From NCBI GenBank assembly GCA_037367405.1, contig JAZKJV010000388.1:62001-126000 (forward strand): 64,000 nucleotides of DNA, given 5' to 3'. A program made the position numbers and the translations under genes. Numbering within the stretch: the first letter of the stretch is position 1; each line of letters begins with the position of its first letter. Origin of the DNA: Ottelia alismoides. Its lineage: Eukaryota; Streptophyta; Magnoliopsida; Alismatales; Hydrocharitaceae. Of the stretch, positions 12,756 through 24,619 are shown piece after piece. The notes under the pieces were generated by a model that ran no database searches, was not told where the DNA came from, and was given only the letters and a program-made list of their open reading frames with translations.

Positions 12756-12848
12756 ATATACACCCATAAATTGATTTAAAAATATATCCAAATCCTACAT
12801 GTCATCCATCATGGCATCTAATACCTTCACTAATGATAGATAAAACTT

Positions 12849-13264
12849 TTTAATTGTCCGCAGGAGGGAAAATATACTCTTAGACCTGCTGATATTTTGA
12901 TTTTTGAATGGGTTGGAGGGAAACATGCCTGTGTAGAATTGACAAGAGTTTCTCCACTAGTGGGATTAAAGAGTGTGACCTTTACAACGGGCACGCTGCC
13001 CTTAAAGGCGCCTCAGCAAAAATGGTGAAGTACGAAAAAGCTTGCATGGAGAATCAACATGCCTTCATCCCTTTTGGTTTTGATACTTTTGGATTCCTAG
13101 CACCAGAAGATATTGAACTTTTGAAAAGGGTCCAAAAAGTCATGAGCAGTAATGTTATGGTTCTTAAGTTTATGGATGTTATGTTTAGAAGGATTGGTTC
13201 TATAATCCAAAAAGGACTAGTGACGCAGCTTGTTGCCCGCTTGTCTCCTATCTCGATGTTTTGA
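12849..13264 (+). pseudogene. Decayed fragment of a plant reverse-transcriptase-associated protein
   Basis: The plus strand reads ADILIFEWVGGKHACVEL in one phase from about 12880. A phase change near 12980 follows, and then a run containing MVKYEKACMENQHAFIPF and DTFGFLAPEDIELLKRVQ, ending QLVARLSP and a stop at 13262-13264. I recall near-identical wording at the C-terminus of many uncharacterised plant proteins annotated as reverse-transcriptase-like, but I cannot name the element class. The spacing of an aspartate, then GK and a C-V-E/D segment, is suggestive of a restriction-endonuclease-like fold; that is inference. At least one frameshift and the missing N-terminus mark it as dead. Confidence 0.6.
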
Positions 13265-14795
13265 AATTCCCGTTTATGATGGAACAAAAAAAATGTTCGT
13301 CTCTTGATCACGACAACATGAATTTCTAGAATTTAAAAATTGAAAAAACCTCTTTGAAGGAAGTCCACCTCTTCTTTGTAACAATGGTTGCGTGAGATGG
13401 TATCCATCGTGGTGCACGATGAAGGTCATGTGGTCAGGTGATGGCAACCATACTGACAATTGACGAATCATAGTTTCATTCTTTCATTTTGTCTAAAATT
13501 CTACTAAAACACATATAAATACTCATTAATTCACATTTTGTTATGAAACTCATCATATAAATAAAAATGCATTATTAACTTCAAAAATAAAATAAAAAGA
13601 ACAAAAGAAGAACAATAAAAATAAAAGAATAAGAGGGCCATAAGTATGTAAATATGTATAGATTGACCTTAACCCAGAGACCTAATCAGTAATAACTTCG
13701 TCGATAAAGTAGCAAGCAGAGAAAACAAGCTCCCATGAAGAAAATAATAAAAAGAACTAATTTTGTACATTTAATAACACTTAAAAATAATTTTACACTA
13801 CATAAACTTCGCTTATTTATTTAGAACATCTATATAAATATTTTTAGCAATTGTCCTCATACTTTTTTTAGATAATAATTATCATTATTTATAAAAGTTA
13901 TATCAAAAATAACACGGACCGAACCAGAGATGAAAACATAAACATAAATTCCTACAATTGGCAACTTTCGTGATTGATAACTACTATAGAAATTTTTAAT
14001 TGACTAAACTCATTTTTGAACTTAGTAAATAATATATATTATTTATAAAAAGCTAGCAAATTCCAGAGGTAAAAGGCATCAGTTTCGGCTTTCGAGTATT
14101 ATTTAGCAATTGTATTATATGTATATATACTTCAAACTTTTTTCTAGAATTAATATAATAAACTCCTTTTAACTTTATTCTTTGTTGTAGCTTGTATAAA
14201 TCTAAAAAATAATATATGTGTCACAATGCAAAATGTGTGTATACTTGTAGAACTAAAACCCTAATTAACAATTAATCTACAGTAAAGACCTTATATCTAA
14301 CACATATGAACTTCAAATTAAGCACGCTTACCTTTTATAAAATTATCTGTATAATGGGGGTAGTCTCACTTAAAAAGAAGATAAGAGGCAAAAGTTAGAT
14401 TTTGGGATCTATATAGTTAGTGTGCTTGTAACTCGATTATCTAACTTATACATTTTTTATAAAGTTATTTATAGCTCTTTTCGGTGTGATTTCAAATTTT
14501 AAATATTTTCTTGATATTATTTTTTATTGAAAAATAAAACAAGAATTGAAGTAAATCAAAACGATTTAAATAAATTGAAAAAAGTTCTTAAATTAGAGGC
14601 AAATTATGATATACTTCTATTTGTTTAGTAATTAAAACTAAAGGACAAAACAAAATAAGGAATTATTCTAACTCTTAATTATTTTTATATAAAAATAATA
14701 TATCTGAAAATTGATAATTATGATTTTTTGTCAAGTCAATGGAAATGGAATGATGATTATTTAGACATCTAAACTAGAGAAGGGGGGGTCAGGAA
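13265..14795. other. AT-rich intergenic DNA, nothing recognised
   Basis: The stretch is strongly AT-rich, with short overlapping frames on both strands that show no known motif. I see no repeat termini that pair with each other here. Confidence 0.5.
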
Positions 14796-15292
14796 TAGGG
14801 ATGAAAATGGTCGGATATGGATACAAATATTACTATAATCATATCCTTATCTATTTTAAAATACGAATACGAATGCAAATATGAATATTTACAGATGTGA
14901 AATATGTGTTACCATATCCTTAAAAACGAATACGAATGTAAAATGAATACGAACCAGATACAAATAATAACAGAAATCTTTAATAGATTAACTAAAATAT
15001 ACATGTTTAGGATGATTTACACATAAACTAGATATACCAGATATAGTAATTTTGTAACAATTATATCAACAATGGTGAATGCAATCATAAATATTGTTAC
15101 ACACGGTTATAAATAAACATATTACTATACTTATGTATGAAAACAAATATACGAATACGAAAATATTAGTGAATGTTAAAGTGATATCCATATCTGCATC
15201 GATTTTAAAATGAATACGAATGTCAAAATATGTATAAAACGAATACGATAGTGGATCGAATACGAATATATTCACATTAGTTTTCATCTTTA
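14796..15292. mobile_element. Non-autonomous hAT element, 497 bp, with perfect TSD
   Basis: The element starts TAGGGATGAAAATGG and ends TTTTCATCTTTA, so the ends are inverted copies (TAGGGATGAAAA against TAAAGATGAAAA). An identical 8-base target-site duplication, gtcaggaa, lies at 14788-14795 and 15293-15300. The inside is filled with variants of acgaatacgaat. The 8-base duplication and TAGGG-type ends indicate the hAT superfamily. No coding capacity. Confidence 0.92.
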
Positions 15293-15300
15293 GTCAGGAA

Positions 15301-16099
15301 CCATCAAGCAAAAGGTAAGACACATCTTTATAATTCAAGCAATATAAAAAGAAAAGAAATTACACAAATTGACGAGAGTCCAAAGTTGACAAAGCAACAT
15401 CCTTAGTCCTTTCCTCGATGAGGATAATCCCAAGTTTGCGACCACATATATCTGAAATAAAGATATAGCGGGACAAAGGAATAAATTTCATAAAAAATTA
15501 AGATAGCAAATTTCTCTTCAAATATCATCGTAGGATTTGCAAGAATTTTCAACGATGATATCACATCTTTCTTTCCAACATAGTCAAAGTAATGGTAGAC
15601 CTTTATTGATGAAATGCCTATTATTTGCATTGTCTTGAGGTGGTAGAGATTGTCCTAAGCAAGATTTGTTATAATTTAAAATTAGGCATTGACTTGGTAT
15701 ATTACAAATATCTATCGAGCCAATAGCACAAGTAGAACAAAAAAATAGAGTGCACATGATTTTTGTAAAGAATGGCTTTTTTTGTTAAGCATTAAAATCG
15801 AATAGGGTTCATCTCATAGTTGCAAACACGTAAAAGAGGGGAGAAATTATTACATTGCGAAAGCTATAAAGAACGAATCCTGATAGCTATGATTTTAACC
15901 TAATTATTTCTTAACTTATTATATTTTGTGGATTTAGCTAGCTAAATACTTTGCCTTTATCGTAAGAGAAAACTACTCGAAAAAAGTTCAGAAAAAGATT
16001 TATTATGTAAAATTTTAAGATACCTTAAAGATGCCAGTAGACAATTACCATCTTTTTTTAATCTATGTGAAGTAAAAAGTTTTGGCTTTGAGCAAAGTC
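15301..16099. other. AT-rich DNA with possible decayed exons on the minus strand
   Basis: Most of the stretch is featureless. On the minus strand, 15630-15500 reads an open frame containing SIKVYHYFDYVGKKDVI, followed by a stretch ending in tttcag and then a second open run (ICGRKLGIILIEERTKD) at about 15440-15370. The exon-intron-exon look suggests a gene fragment, but I do not recognise the protein and neither piece has a clear start or end. Confidence 0.3.
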
Positions 16100-16102
16100 T
16101 TA

Positions 16103-16458
16103 GGGTGTGTTTGATTAGCGGGCTAAGGCGGGTTAAACTGGTAGAGGGTAATCAATTTTTTGATTTTGGTGTTTGGATAGAGGGTTAAACTAGGTGTGTG
16201 TTAGAAGTGGGTTTGTTGTAATATAATTGTGTTGAAGTTTGAAAAAGTGAGTAGTTATTGTGATGTGATTGTATTGAAGTTTGAAAAAGTAAGTAGAAGT
16301 GGAGTAGTTTATAATTTTTATATGATATGATTGTATAATATATTATTTTTTGATAAGATTGATGATGTAAAATTGATTTATTTAATTTTTTTAAAAAGGA
16401 ACAAAGTGGGGCCCGCATGAGAGAGAAGGAAGGTGGGTTCCCCTTGCCGAACGGTACC
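16103..16458. mobile_element. Tourist-like MITE (PIF/Harbinger), copy 1
   Basis: The element begins GGGTGTGTTTGATTAGCG and ends CCGAACGGTACC, flanked on both sides by the 3-base duplication TTA (16100-16102 and 16459-16461). TTA duplications with GGG-type ends are the mark of PIF/Harbinger-derived Tourist elements. The interior is shared with copies at 40729-41095 (opposite orientation) and 62667-63046. No coding capacity. Confidence 0.88.
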
Positions 16459-16870
16459 TTAGGGAAATTCGAACAAGATGTTGGTGAAGGGACAAATATA
16501 AGGATTATGGAGTTTTTATAAAGATTAGAGAGCATAAGTTTGACTCAAAATAGATTAAATCGTACATTCGGATTGTGTGATTTCCAAAATATTTAAGATA
16601 GAAGGGAGTGTGGACCATTCCAGATTTCCAAAATATTTAATAGAAGGGATTGGGCTTGTATTGTGTGTAGGGGTGTTAGAAAAAAATCTCGAGTTCGATG
16701 TTCGATCATATTCGATTCGTTTAATGTTCGATTCGGATTCGGTTCGAAAATAAACGAGTCGAACCTTGATATAGGTTTGAGCTCGTTTATTCAAATGAAT
16801 CGAACCTTGAAATGGTAGGTTCACTCAGGTTCTGTTCGTTAAAAGTTCGATACACAATATATATATATAT

Positions 16871-19074
16871 AGAGAGAGAGAGAGGGCTTATCCAGAGGGC
16901 AATGTGTCGATTTGGGTCGTGGTGAGCACCAAACGTGGGCTCGCCACGTGTATGTGTCGGTTCTATTTGGAAGGGGACGGTTTTGGCAATAACAATGTGC
17001 ATGCATTATTAACATAATAAGAATTCGAATTAAATCATTTCCTTAAAAATAGGTGGTCGGTTTTAGTAAGATAAAAAATACGCATTTAAATTATTGTCGG
17101 CATATATTCTATTTATGGAATGATCATTCCACGTTTGGATTAAGAAAGATAAATTACTGATTATAATTATTGATTACGTCAATTACTAATGTCCATACAA
17201 TAATTACCTATTACAAATATACATATTACTGAACACATTATGATTGTTACTGAATCTATAGTTATTTTACATCTGTAATATTACATTGTACAGAGATCAG
17301 TAATTCATTCATGTTACTCAAGTAATATATATTCAGTTCTCAAGTAACTATTGTTGTGGGATCAGTAATTAAGTATGTGAATTACTAATGTCCATACAAT
17401 AAGTACTGATTACAAATGTACATTTTACTGAAGTCATTTTGATTGTTACTAATGTTATAGTTACTCAATACTTTGAGTCTTACTGAAGCACCTCTTATTT
17501 ACTTATATAACATTTTTAATTACTTATAATGTATCGACTGTTACTGATAGCAATACATAAGTTACTGGTTACGTGATTTTTTATACTTATTCCAACTTAC
17601 TTATTCCATTACCTTCTTTTACCTACAATTTATTATATGTTACTGATGCTTCTATGTATCTTACTTGTTTTATTCTTTGTTTTGAATTACTATCGAATCA
17701 CACATTCTTTACTTATGTAGCCTATTTAATTACTTGTAATACGTCAAGTGTTACCGAAAGTCACGCATAAATTACTTAATTATAGTTATATGGTGAACAT
17801 CCAAATGTCAACTGTCTTCTAGTTCATTTAGATGATGTTGTTTTGCTCTCGCTCCTCGGCATAACAACAACTTCTTCAAGACACCAAATTGTGCATTGTT
17901 CTGCAAGAAACAATAAGTTAATTTATATCCGTGAATAGTAAGAATTGTATAAAGAAAAGTAATTCAGCAATATACTCACTTCAGTAAGAATCATTGAATG
18001 ACAAGTAACTTGTAATGAATTGTTAGTAATATTTATTATATGACAAGTAACTTGTAATGATTGTTAGTAACTCAGCAATATACTCGCTTCAGTAAGAATC
18101 ATTCAATGACAAGTAACTTGTAATGAAATGTTAGTAACATTTGATTATTGACAAGTAACTTGTAATGAATTGTTAGTAACTCAACATTATAGTCAGTATA
18201 TCTTCAAAGTAACACATTAAAAGTAACAATTTTGATAGTAGTAGTAACATAAAATATCTTATAAGTAAAATAAGTAGATATATCAGTAACTCAGTATATA
18301 TTCAAAGTAAAACATTAAAAGTAACAATTGTGTTATCATTAGTAACATAAAATATCTTATAAGTAAATTACTTAAATACATCAGTAACTCGGTATATTTT
18401 CAAAGTAACACATTAAAAGTAATAAGTGTGTTAGCATTAGTAACATAAATATATCTTGTAAGTAAATTACTTAAATACATCAGTAACTTTTTATTGTATG
18501 AAATCAAAATACCTTCGAAAAGATTCAATAGACTACAAATCGTGTATCAAATTCAATCAGATTCAAATCAGTCATAAAAATACGATTCAAATCGTGTATC
18601 AAATTCAATCAGATTCAAATCAGATTCAATGGACTACAAATCGTGTATCAACTCATGATCCAGAAACATAAAAAAATCAAAATATGGTATATAATCAGTC
18701 AGATTCAAATCAAAATATCCAAAAAAAATTCTTTCTACATATTATAAGATTCAAATCAAAATGCGAAAAATAAAAATCTAATCGAAATACAATACCTTGC
18801 ATTAGATAAAAAACGATCGCCTCTCTTTACATGATTCATCGCCTCACTTTGCAAATCGCTAGATCGAAAAATGCGAGATCAACCGCCTCTCGTTGATCTA
18901 TCAACACATGTTTCCATAAACATATACTAATTTAAGAATTGCTTAATATTTCCAATTAGCTTCTCTTTCCATTTTGGTTATGGTTCCTATTTTTAAGGGA
19001 TTGAGAGATACAAATCTGACGGTTGGAATTAGAGGCTCACCACGACCCAAATCGGCACAGTGCCCTCTGGATAA

Positions 19075-19080
<6 letters not shown>
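16871..19080. mobile_element. Non-autonomous Mutator-like element
   Basis: Near-terminal inverted repeats pair cttatccagagggca at 16887 onward with tgccctctggataaa at 19061-19075. Pairing continues inward through cgatttgggtcgtggtgagc and, more weakly, to the word taaaaatagg. Both flanks are (AT)n tracts, which hide any 9-base duplication. No transposase is present. The interior is a region of repeated ttact/agtaa words (listed separately). Superfamily assignment rests only on the terminal repeats and is tentative. Confidence 0.65.
17140..18500. repeat. Strand-switching TTACT / AGTAAC motif region
   Basis: From about 17140 to 17770 the plus strand is crowded with ttactg, ttactt and gttact. 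From about 17935 to 18490 the complementary word agtaac or agtaact dominates, within diverged longer units such as caagtaacttgtaatgaatt and aaagtaacacattaaaagta. The two halves therefore form a large imperfect inverted arrangement around about 17800-17930. No gene is recognisable. Confidence 0.75.

Positions 19081-19143
<63 letters not shown>
19080..19143. repeat. (AT)n microsatellite
   Basis: About 64 bases of uninterrupted at dinucleotides lie at the right edge of the MULE-like element. The matching left edge at 16857-16885 is (AT)n followed by (AG)n. Tyr-Ile repeat frames across it are artefacts. Confidence 0.97.
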
Positions 19144-19147
<4 letters not shown>

Positions 19148-19188
19148 CATGATGAAAATAAGGTATATGCATAAAAGTTCACGGCCTT

Positions 19189-19549
19189 CAGTGTCGTCCC
19201 TGACATTTCGTGGGCCCTAGGCAAAAGGAAAGAATGGGCCCTTAACAATTTTTCGGGGAACAATGTGTCATTATGGAGTCCCATTAAATTTTGGGCTTTC
19301 ATATTGAGTTGTTCACCTTCAATTCCATACGGGCCCATTTTTTCAGTGAGTTGTTTCATCGAAAACTTGATTTTATAAGGGTTCATTTTTTATGAGTTCT
19401 TTCACCAAAAATTCGGTTCTATAAGAGTTCAATAGGACAGATACTATTTTTTTCCTAAGCTAAAGATTGAAGAACATGTAAAAATGGGGTCCTAAAATTG
19501 ATGGGCCCTAGGCCATTACACTCACAAACTACCCTTAAGGACAGTCCTG
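19189..19549. mobile_element. Small hAT MITE, 361 bp, with perfect TSD
   Basis: The element starts CAGTGTCGTCCCTGAC and ends TTAAGGACAGTCCTG, giving imperfect inverted ends (CAGTGTCGTCC against CAGGACTGTCC). It is flanked by identical 8-base duplications, acggcctt, at 19181-19188 and 19550-19557. The interior carries the gggccctaggc words found in a common plant hAT-derived family. It is inserted in the larger hAT element at 16668-19800. Confidence 0.92.
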
Positions 19550-19914
19550 ACGGCCTTTGATCATGACATACCGAAGGGATGTGATTATTCGACATTCCAA
19601 AAATACTTAAATTTCAAAGAGTTCATCGCTAATCGAACATTAAACGAACCGAACCTTCACAAATTAAGATCGAGCCGAACCAAACCTTAACACCATTTTC
19701 ATCTTATCGAATCGGACCGAACCCGAACCTCTAAAAATACTAAACGAATCGATCCGGAAGCTTGGCATTTTCGCTCAAGTTTGATTTGTTTATAACCCTA
19801 TTTGTGTGCTTTCGAAATGACCCAAACTGGGGACCGTCCTCCGCCGGTGGGTGTAGTGTGAGGATGACCGTCCTCTCCTCTGGAGGACCCCATATCACCT
19901 CACCTCACCTTTTA

Positions 19915-20066
19915 GGGCCTGTTTGGTTGCAGGGTTGGACATGGTTGGGTTGGGCAGGGGTACCCCTGTGAATAGTAAACTGTGAGGAGGAGAACCATGT
20001 TTGGTTGGAGGGGTAACCCGGGTTGGACCAAGCCAACCCTGTCCAACCCTCCAACCAAACAGGCCC
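19915..20066. mobile_element. Short Tourist-like MITE, 152 bp
   Basis: The ends are GGGCCTGTTTGGTTG and CAACCAAACAGGCCC, a perfect 15-base inverted repeat, flanked by TTA at 19912-19914 and 20067-20069. The interior can fold (gggttggac against gtccaaccc). This is a PIF/Harbinger-derived MITE of a different subfamily from the copies at 16103, 40729 and 62667. Confidence 0.93.
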
Positions 20067-20069
20067 TTA

Positions 20070-23000
20070 AAGGCAGAGGAGTGGACTGGAGGTGTTTGTT
20101 TGCTGGAGAAGCATCCAATCTGTCCAATGTTCCAAACACCATTGGAGATGGAGGAGAGATATTCGAGGAGTTGTGCCCCCATATCTCTCTCTCTCTCTCT
20201 CTCCATATAGTCTGTGGACTTTGTCTTTTATTCCCCTCTGGCCCTTCACATCCTTCATGTGAACATCGAGAAGTCGTTTTGTTTTCTTCTCTCCCCTTTG
20301 TTTCTCTTTCCTTCTAGTTGCCATCGCCTCTGTCTTTTGCACCCTAAACATGAGAATGCACTATATAACCGAGTTACTCTTGAGCGGCAGTGATCGGTTT
20401 TCACTACGTGTAAAAAGAACAAATACAAGGTATATGAAGAGCCCTAACCTGAGGAGAGTTTACTTACTACTCCCGCATCGAGAGCCCCATCTTGCTGAGG
20501 TATGCTATAGCAGGAGTGGGTGCATGCAACGGTTCTTCAACCTGAGGATAGTTAGGATTCAAGGTATATCAACATTGTAGAATAGAATATTTATATGGAT
20601 GCTTCATTATAAGTAAATCTTTACGCCATAGTCCATAAAAACTCGCTGTTTACATCGCGTCCCCATAAAAAATAATGCATTGCCTTACATTCAGTTCAAC
20701 TGAACAAGTCGTTTGGTATGAAATATTGAAAAGCAATTATGATAATTACCTGGTACTTTAAATTATCGACTTCTCTTTATCTTCAACCCCCCTGCTTTTC
20801 TTCCTTCTTCATCCATCATCTCGATCTTTCTTCCTCTCCTCATGGCACTCACTTGGTTTGGTGCCCCTTCTTCCCATCTTATCCTCCGCCCCTCCTCCCT
20901 TCCTCAACACTCGCGCACATCGCCGATGACGAACCCTATCTAAAAATCAACACTTCATTTCCCGTGACCAGCTATGCACTCTGTCGTGACTTGACGGCAG
21001 GATGAGCATTGGTTGAGCCCTATACGGCATAGGTCCAAGCCCATTTATTTTTTCGAGCTTTGGATCGGGTCTAAGCCCACTAATTTTGATTTTTGAAGGT
21101 CCAAGCCCAAGCCATTCCATTAAATATTTTGAATTAGAACTGACACTCCTCGCCCTCGTATTTTCGTTTCAATGCCTGCTAGAACGATCCCTTGCATCCA
21201 TGGCTATGGCGTTTGCATGCCATCTTAAGTGTGTACAAGCTCCTTATATCTCCATCTTTTCACGACAGCTCGGACATTCAACCTTATTCTTGCAGTTCGA
21301 AGACCACTTGAGCAACAGAAAAAAAATATTTCCATTCGTCCTTCCCGTAAATTAGGGTTTCACGCTTGTCTTCTGCTGCTTCTAAGGATGCTTCTGGTGG
21401 ACGCATGATCTTGATTACCAGTTAAAGATGTTCTTTGATCTTGATGTTGCACATCTTCTTGTTGCTGCCGCTACTGGATATGGATTCTCGTCTCTTCTAA
21501 CCTTTGTACGGCCTTCATAGTTGATATCCCAATGTCATGATATGCATCACATGAGGAATATATATTATCTGAAAGCACAATCCAACTGCAAAGCAAATTA
21601 AAAGCTCCAATCAATCAGGGTTCAAGTACCCCCTATATATATATATGCTCCAGTCATCGAGAAGGCAAAGCTGCTTTCTCTCCCTCTCTAATTAATGGTG
21701 CCCCCACATCACATAAGGACAACCTGCACCGGAATCTCTCCTCCTCTGCCTTTAAACTCTCGCCATTATTTCAGAACTGCAGATGACTCTGCGCGTGCAG
21801 CTCTTTTCTTGGCCCCTTTACATTACAAGTGCTGTTAAACTCATCAACCTTTCCCATATGTAGCTTTCTTTCTTCCTGCCATTGCCTGCCACTTCTCCGT
21901 TAAGATATCCAAGGGCTAAACTAAAGCTTCCTCCACACTCCAATCCATTGAAAGGTGCACTTGGGTGGGCTTGTAACAGCAACCCTTCGCATCTGTGTCT
22001 CCCATTTGCATCCCGAGATTGACCCATGAGCCTTCACATTTAACTCCGTCCGTTTTCAAGATCCAGCTGGCTATGCCGATGTCCGAGTTCTACTTTTCGT
22101 GGAAATTATAGGTTGAGATAATTGCGGAGATTCTTGCTTTTTTAATAGAGTAGAGTCTACACGTAAGAAGCAACGTGTTGTTGACATGAACGATGGTATG
22201 TTATTGTGAGGAGGAAAGCATGAGGCAGAAAGGAGGACAAGAGTATATAGCTACAAGGCCTTGTTCTTGTTGGTTAAAACGGGGCCCCCACCTTATTTGC
22301 ATTTTATTATGGATGCCTACGCATTTTTTAAGTTTAGTTTTGTGTTGAGGAGTGGAGAAGCCTAGAGTATCGGGTACTATCGGCTGGAAAGATAGGATAA
22401 AGGAGAATAAGATGAGTCGTAACGGGTCTTGTGGCTTAGAGGTTGAAGAGTCAGAGAAAGGCGGAAGATGCATCGGACGTGCGGGTGCATCGACGATGAT
22501 ATGCTTTCAGTTGCTTTCTTCTTCCTATTTTGAGGAATAAGGATAGTTAAAGTGTAATAAAGATAGAAATAAGGGTGGAATAATGGATGCGGATGAGAAT
22601 AGCCGTACTTTTGAAAACCACATTGGACGAGTAATTGACCTCTTATTCCAACACTTATTGGGAAAAAATAGGATGCTAACAAGCAGAGTTCAACTCTGTG
22701 TAATCTTCGAAGGAGATTTGATTGCATGTGATCAAATCTCATTAAGAACTTGATTGTTGAGATTTTAATTAATTGAGATTTGAATGTTACAATCAATTTA
22801 AGATTGTATTTGAGCCAATAATTACTCGTTCTTCTTTGTAGCAAATTTTCTAATCTGGTGGTCATGACTGGTGATAGAGCACCATATATCATGTTGTAGC
22901 TTACTCTTCATATGCTTCAATGCTGGTCGGGTGATTGGGAATGCATATCTCGTTCATATCCCCAATAATATACACTGTCTTACATTTTGGCTAGCGCATA

Positions 23001-23213
23001 AAAAATGTAGATATGATGTTGGAAATAGACATATGACAATTTAACAAGCCTACAATGCTGGAGCAGCTCATCCCGACAGTTGTGAACCGTTGACGAGGTC
23101 TTTTAAACCATCGGAAATCAAAAATAGATTCGTCGGCAAAAGTCTTTGGCGTCCGTCAATAAATCGTCGAGGATAATAAGTAATCCTTGGTGGCAGAGAT
23201 GGAGGGAAGGGGG
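20070..23213. other. Intergenic DNA, no recognised gene
   Basis: Frames of up to about 170 codons occur on both strands (for example 22377-22892 minus) but none shows a known domain, splice-like structure or consistent base use. A minus-strand run near 21430-21540 reads YHDIGISTMKAVQRLEETRI and could be an exon of a gene I do not recognise. Short (CT)n runs lie at 20186-20203. Confidence 0.4.
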
Positions 23214-23683
23214 CAGGAGGAGGCCCGGCCTAGACCTGACTAAAATGCAGGCCGGGCCCGGCCGACCCATGGGATAGGCCGAATGGATCGAGGTTCAAAA
23301 ATCTATGTCCAAAGTCCACCCATGGGCCGGCCCGTGGCCCATTTCACTCTTCATCTATTGAATTTTCTAATGGGATTTAATATGTACCAATGATTTTATT
23401 AATACCATTTATACTTTATATAACTAATAGAAGTAGTTACATGTTACTTGACGTATAAACTAATATTTTTTATTTAAAACTAGTGTCACATGTGAAAAAT
23501 TTGAAGTGTATTATATTAAACATGTATTATTCAACTTATATTTATGTATTTTTTACTTTTTACAGATCGGGTCGGGCTGGCCTATTCCCAAATATCCTAG
23601 CCAAAGTCTGGCCCATGAGCGAGTTGGGCAAGTTGGGCGGGCGGGCCCACAGCCCGTTGGCCAGGTCTAGCCTAGCCTCCCTG
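23214..23683. mobile_element. Probable non-autonomous DNA element with CAGG ends
   Basis: The left end CAGGAGGAGGCCCGGCC, running on into tagacctg, pairs with the right end, which read inward from 23683 gives CAGGGAGGCTAGGCTAGACC. GC-rich gggcccggcc and gggcgggcgggccc arms flank an AT-rich centre. This layout fits a hAT-type MITE, but I could not find an 8-base duplication, so the class is uncertain. Confidence 0.5.
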
Positions 23684-24610
23684 TTAATCTTTGTAATCGC
23701 CATATTTTAGGATCCCCCCTCCCTTTGATAGAATGTATTCCCTATTTTTTAGCACTAGGAATCCTCAAAATTAGACATTCTTCCATCCTATTCCAAATCT
23801 TAATTGATTAAAATAGACATTTGTTTCATCCATACTCCTCATTCTCCTCGTGCTCCTCATTCTCCACCTTTTGTGTGTGTACAAGGACAATGTTGTTGCT
23901 TGAGATGCTAGTATTTTCTCTCTTTTTATAATATAAATAATATTTATTTAATTATTCATATGCAACGGAATTTATAATTTGATTTCACGCATTCTTCTTC
24001 AAAATAACAATTTTTTTTACTACATTGTACACAAGTTATAAATAACTTTTTACAATGTATATAATGTTTGGAAAATTCATAATTGGATGAAGTACCTGAG
24101 TAATTTTTCATGTAACCTTCATATCATAGTAATATTACAAGTTATTGAGCTACAGTACTAACGAATGAGAAGATCACAACTTATTTGATCATTTATGCAA
24201 AAATTGTAATTAACTTGGTATATGCAAATATAATTTGACTACTTCCGTATAAAAATAGACCCAACATTTTCCGTTGATATGGAGATTACTTTCTGAAATC
24301 AAATTAAATACATATATTTTGATCAGATTAGCTTGTACGTGAATGTACATAAGGGAAAATTATGTAAAAAAGGATACTTAACAATGATATCATATCATCA
24401 ACCAACGGAATACAATCTAAGAAAAAAATATAATATAGGAAGGAAGGTATGATAGCTTGTATCATAAAAGTTACAAGGCCCTTAATAAAGTTAAAAAAAT
24501 AATTTTTAAAGGCTAATTTTTTCTTAGATACAAAATAAGAAGTTATCATCATTGCCTATTTCCAATAATATTAACAATAAACTACCAATGCATTTGTCCC
24601 AATACAATAG
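23684..24610. other. AT-rich intergenic DNA, nothing recognised
   Basis: No gene, RNA or paired repeat ends were found; the short frames are low-complexity translations. Confidence 0.5.
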
Positions 24611-24619
24611 TAAAAATAA

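Larger units (their letters stand above)
16668..19800. mobile_element. hAT element carrying nested MULE and MITE
   Basis: The left end TAGGGGTGTTAGA and the right end ...TATAACCCTA (19800) are weak inverted repeats. The flanks carry an 8-base duplication with one mismatch: attgtgtg at 16660-16667 and tttgtgtg at 19801-19808. The two arms (16668-16870 and 19560-19800) are full of gaaccgaacc / ggttcggttcg-like words, as in a common non-coding plant hAT family. The interior was later interrupted by a MULE-like element (16871-19080) and a small hAT element (19189-19549). Confidence 0.75.

Noticed and set aside
18974..19386. Frames with long Ile-Tyr runs
   Set aside because: They translate the (AT)n microsatellite.
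22377..22892. 171-codon minus-strand frame
   Set aside because: No recognisable motif, no splice context and unremarkable composition.
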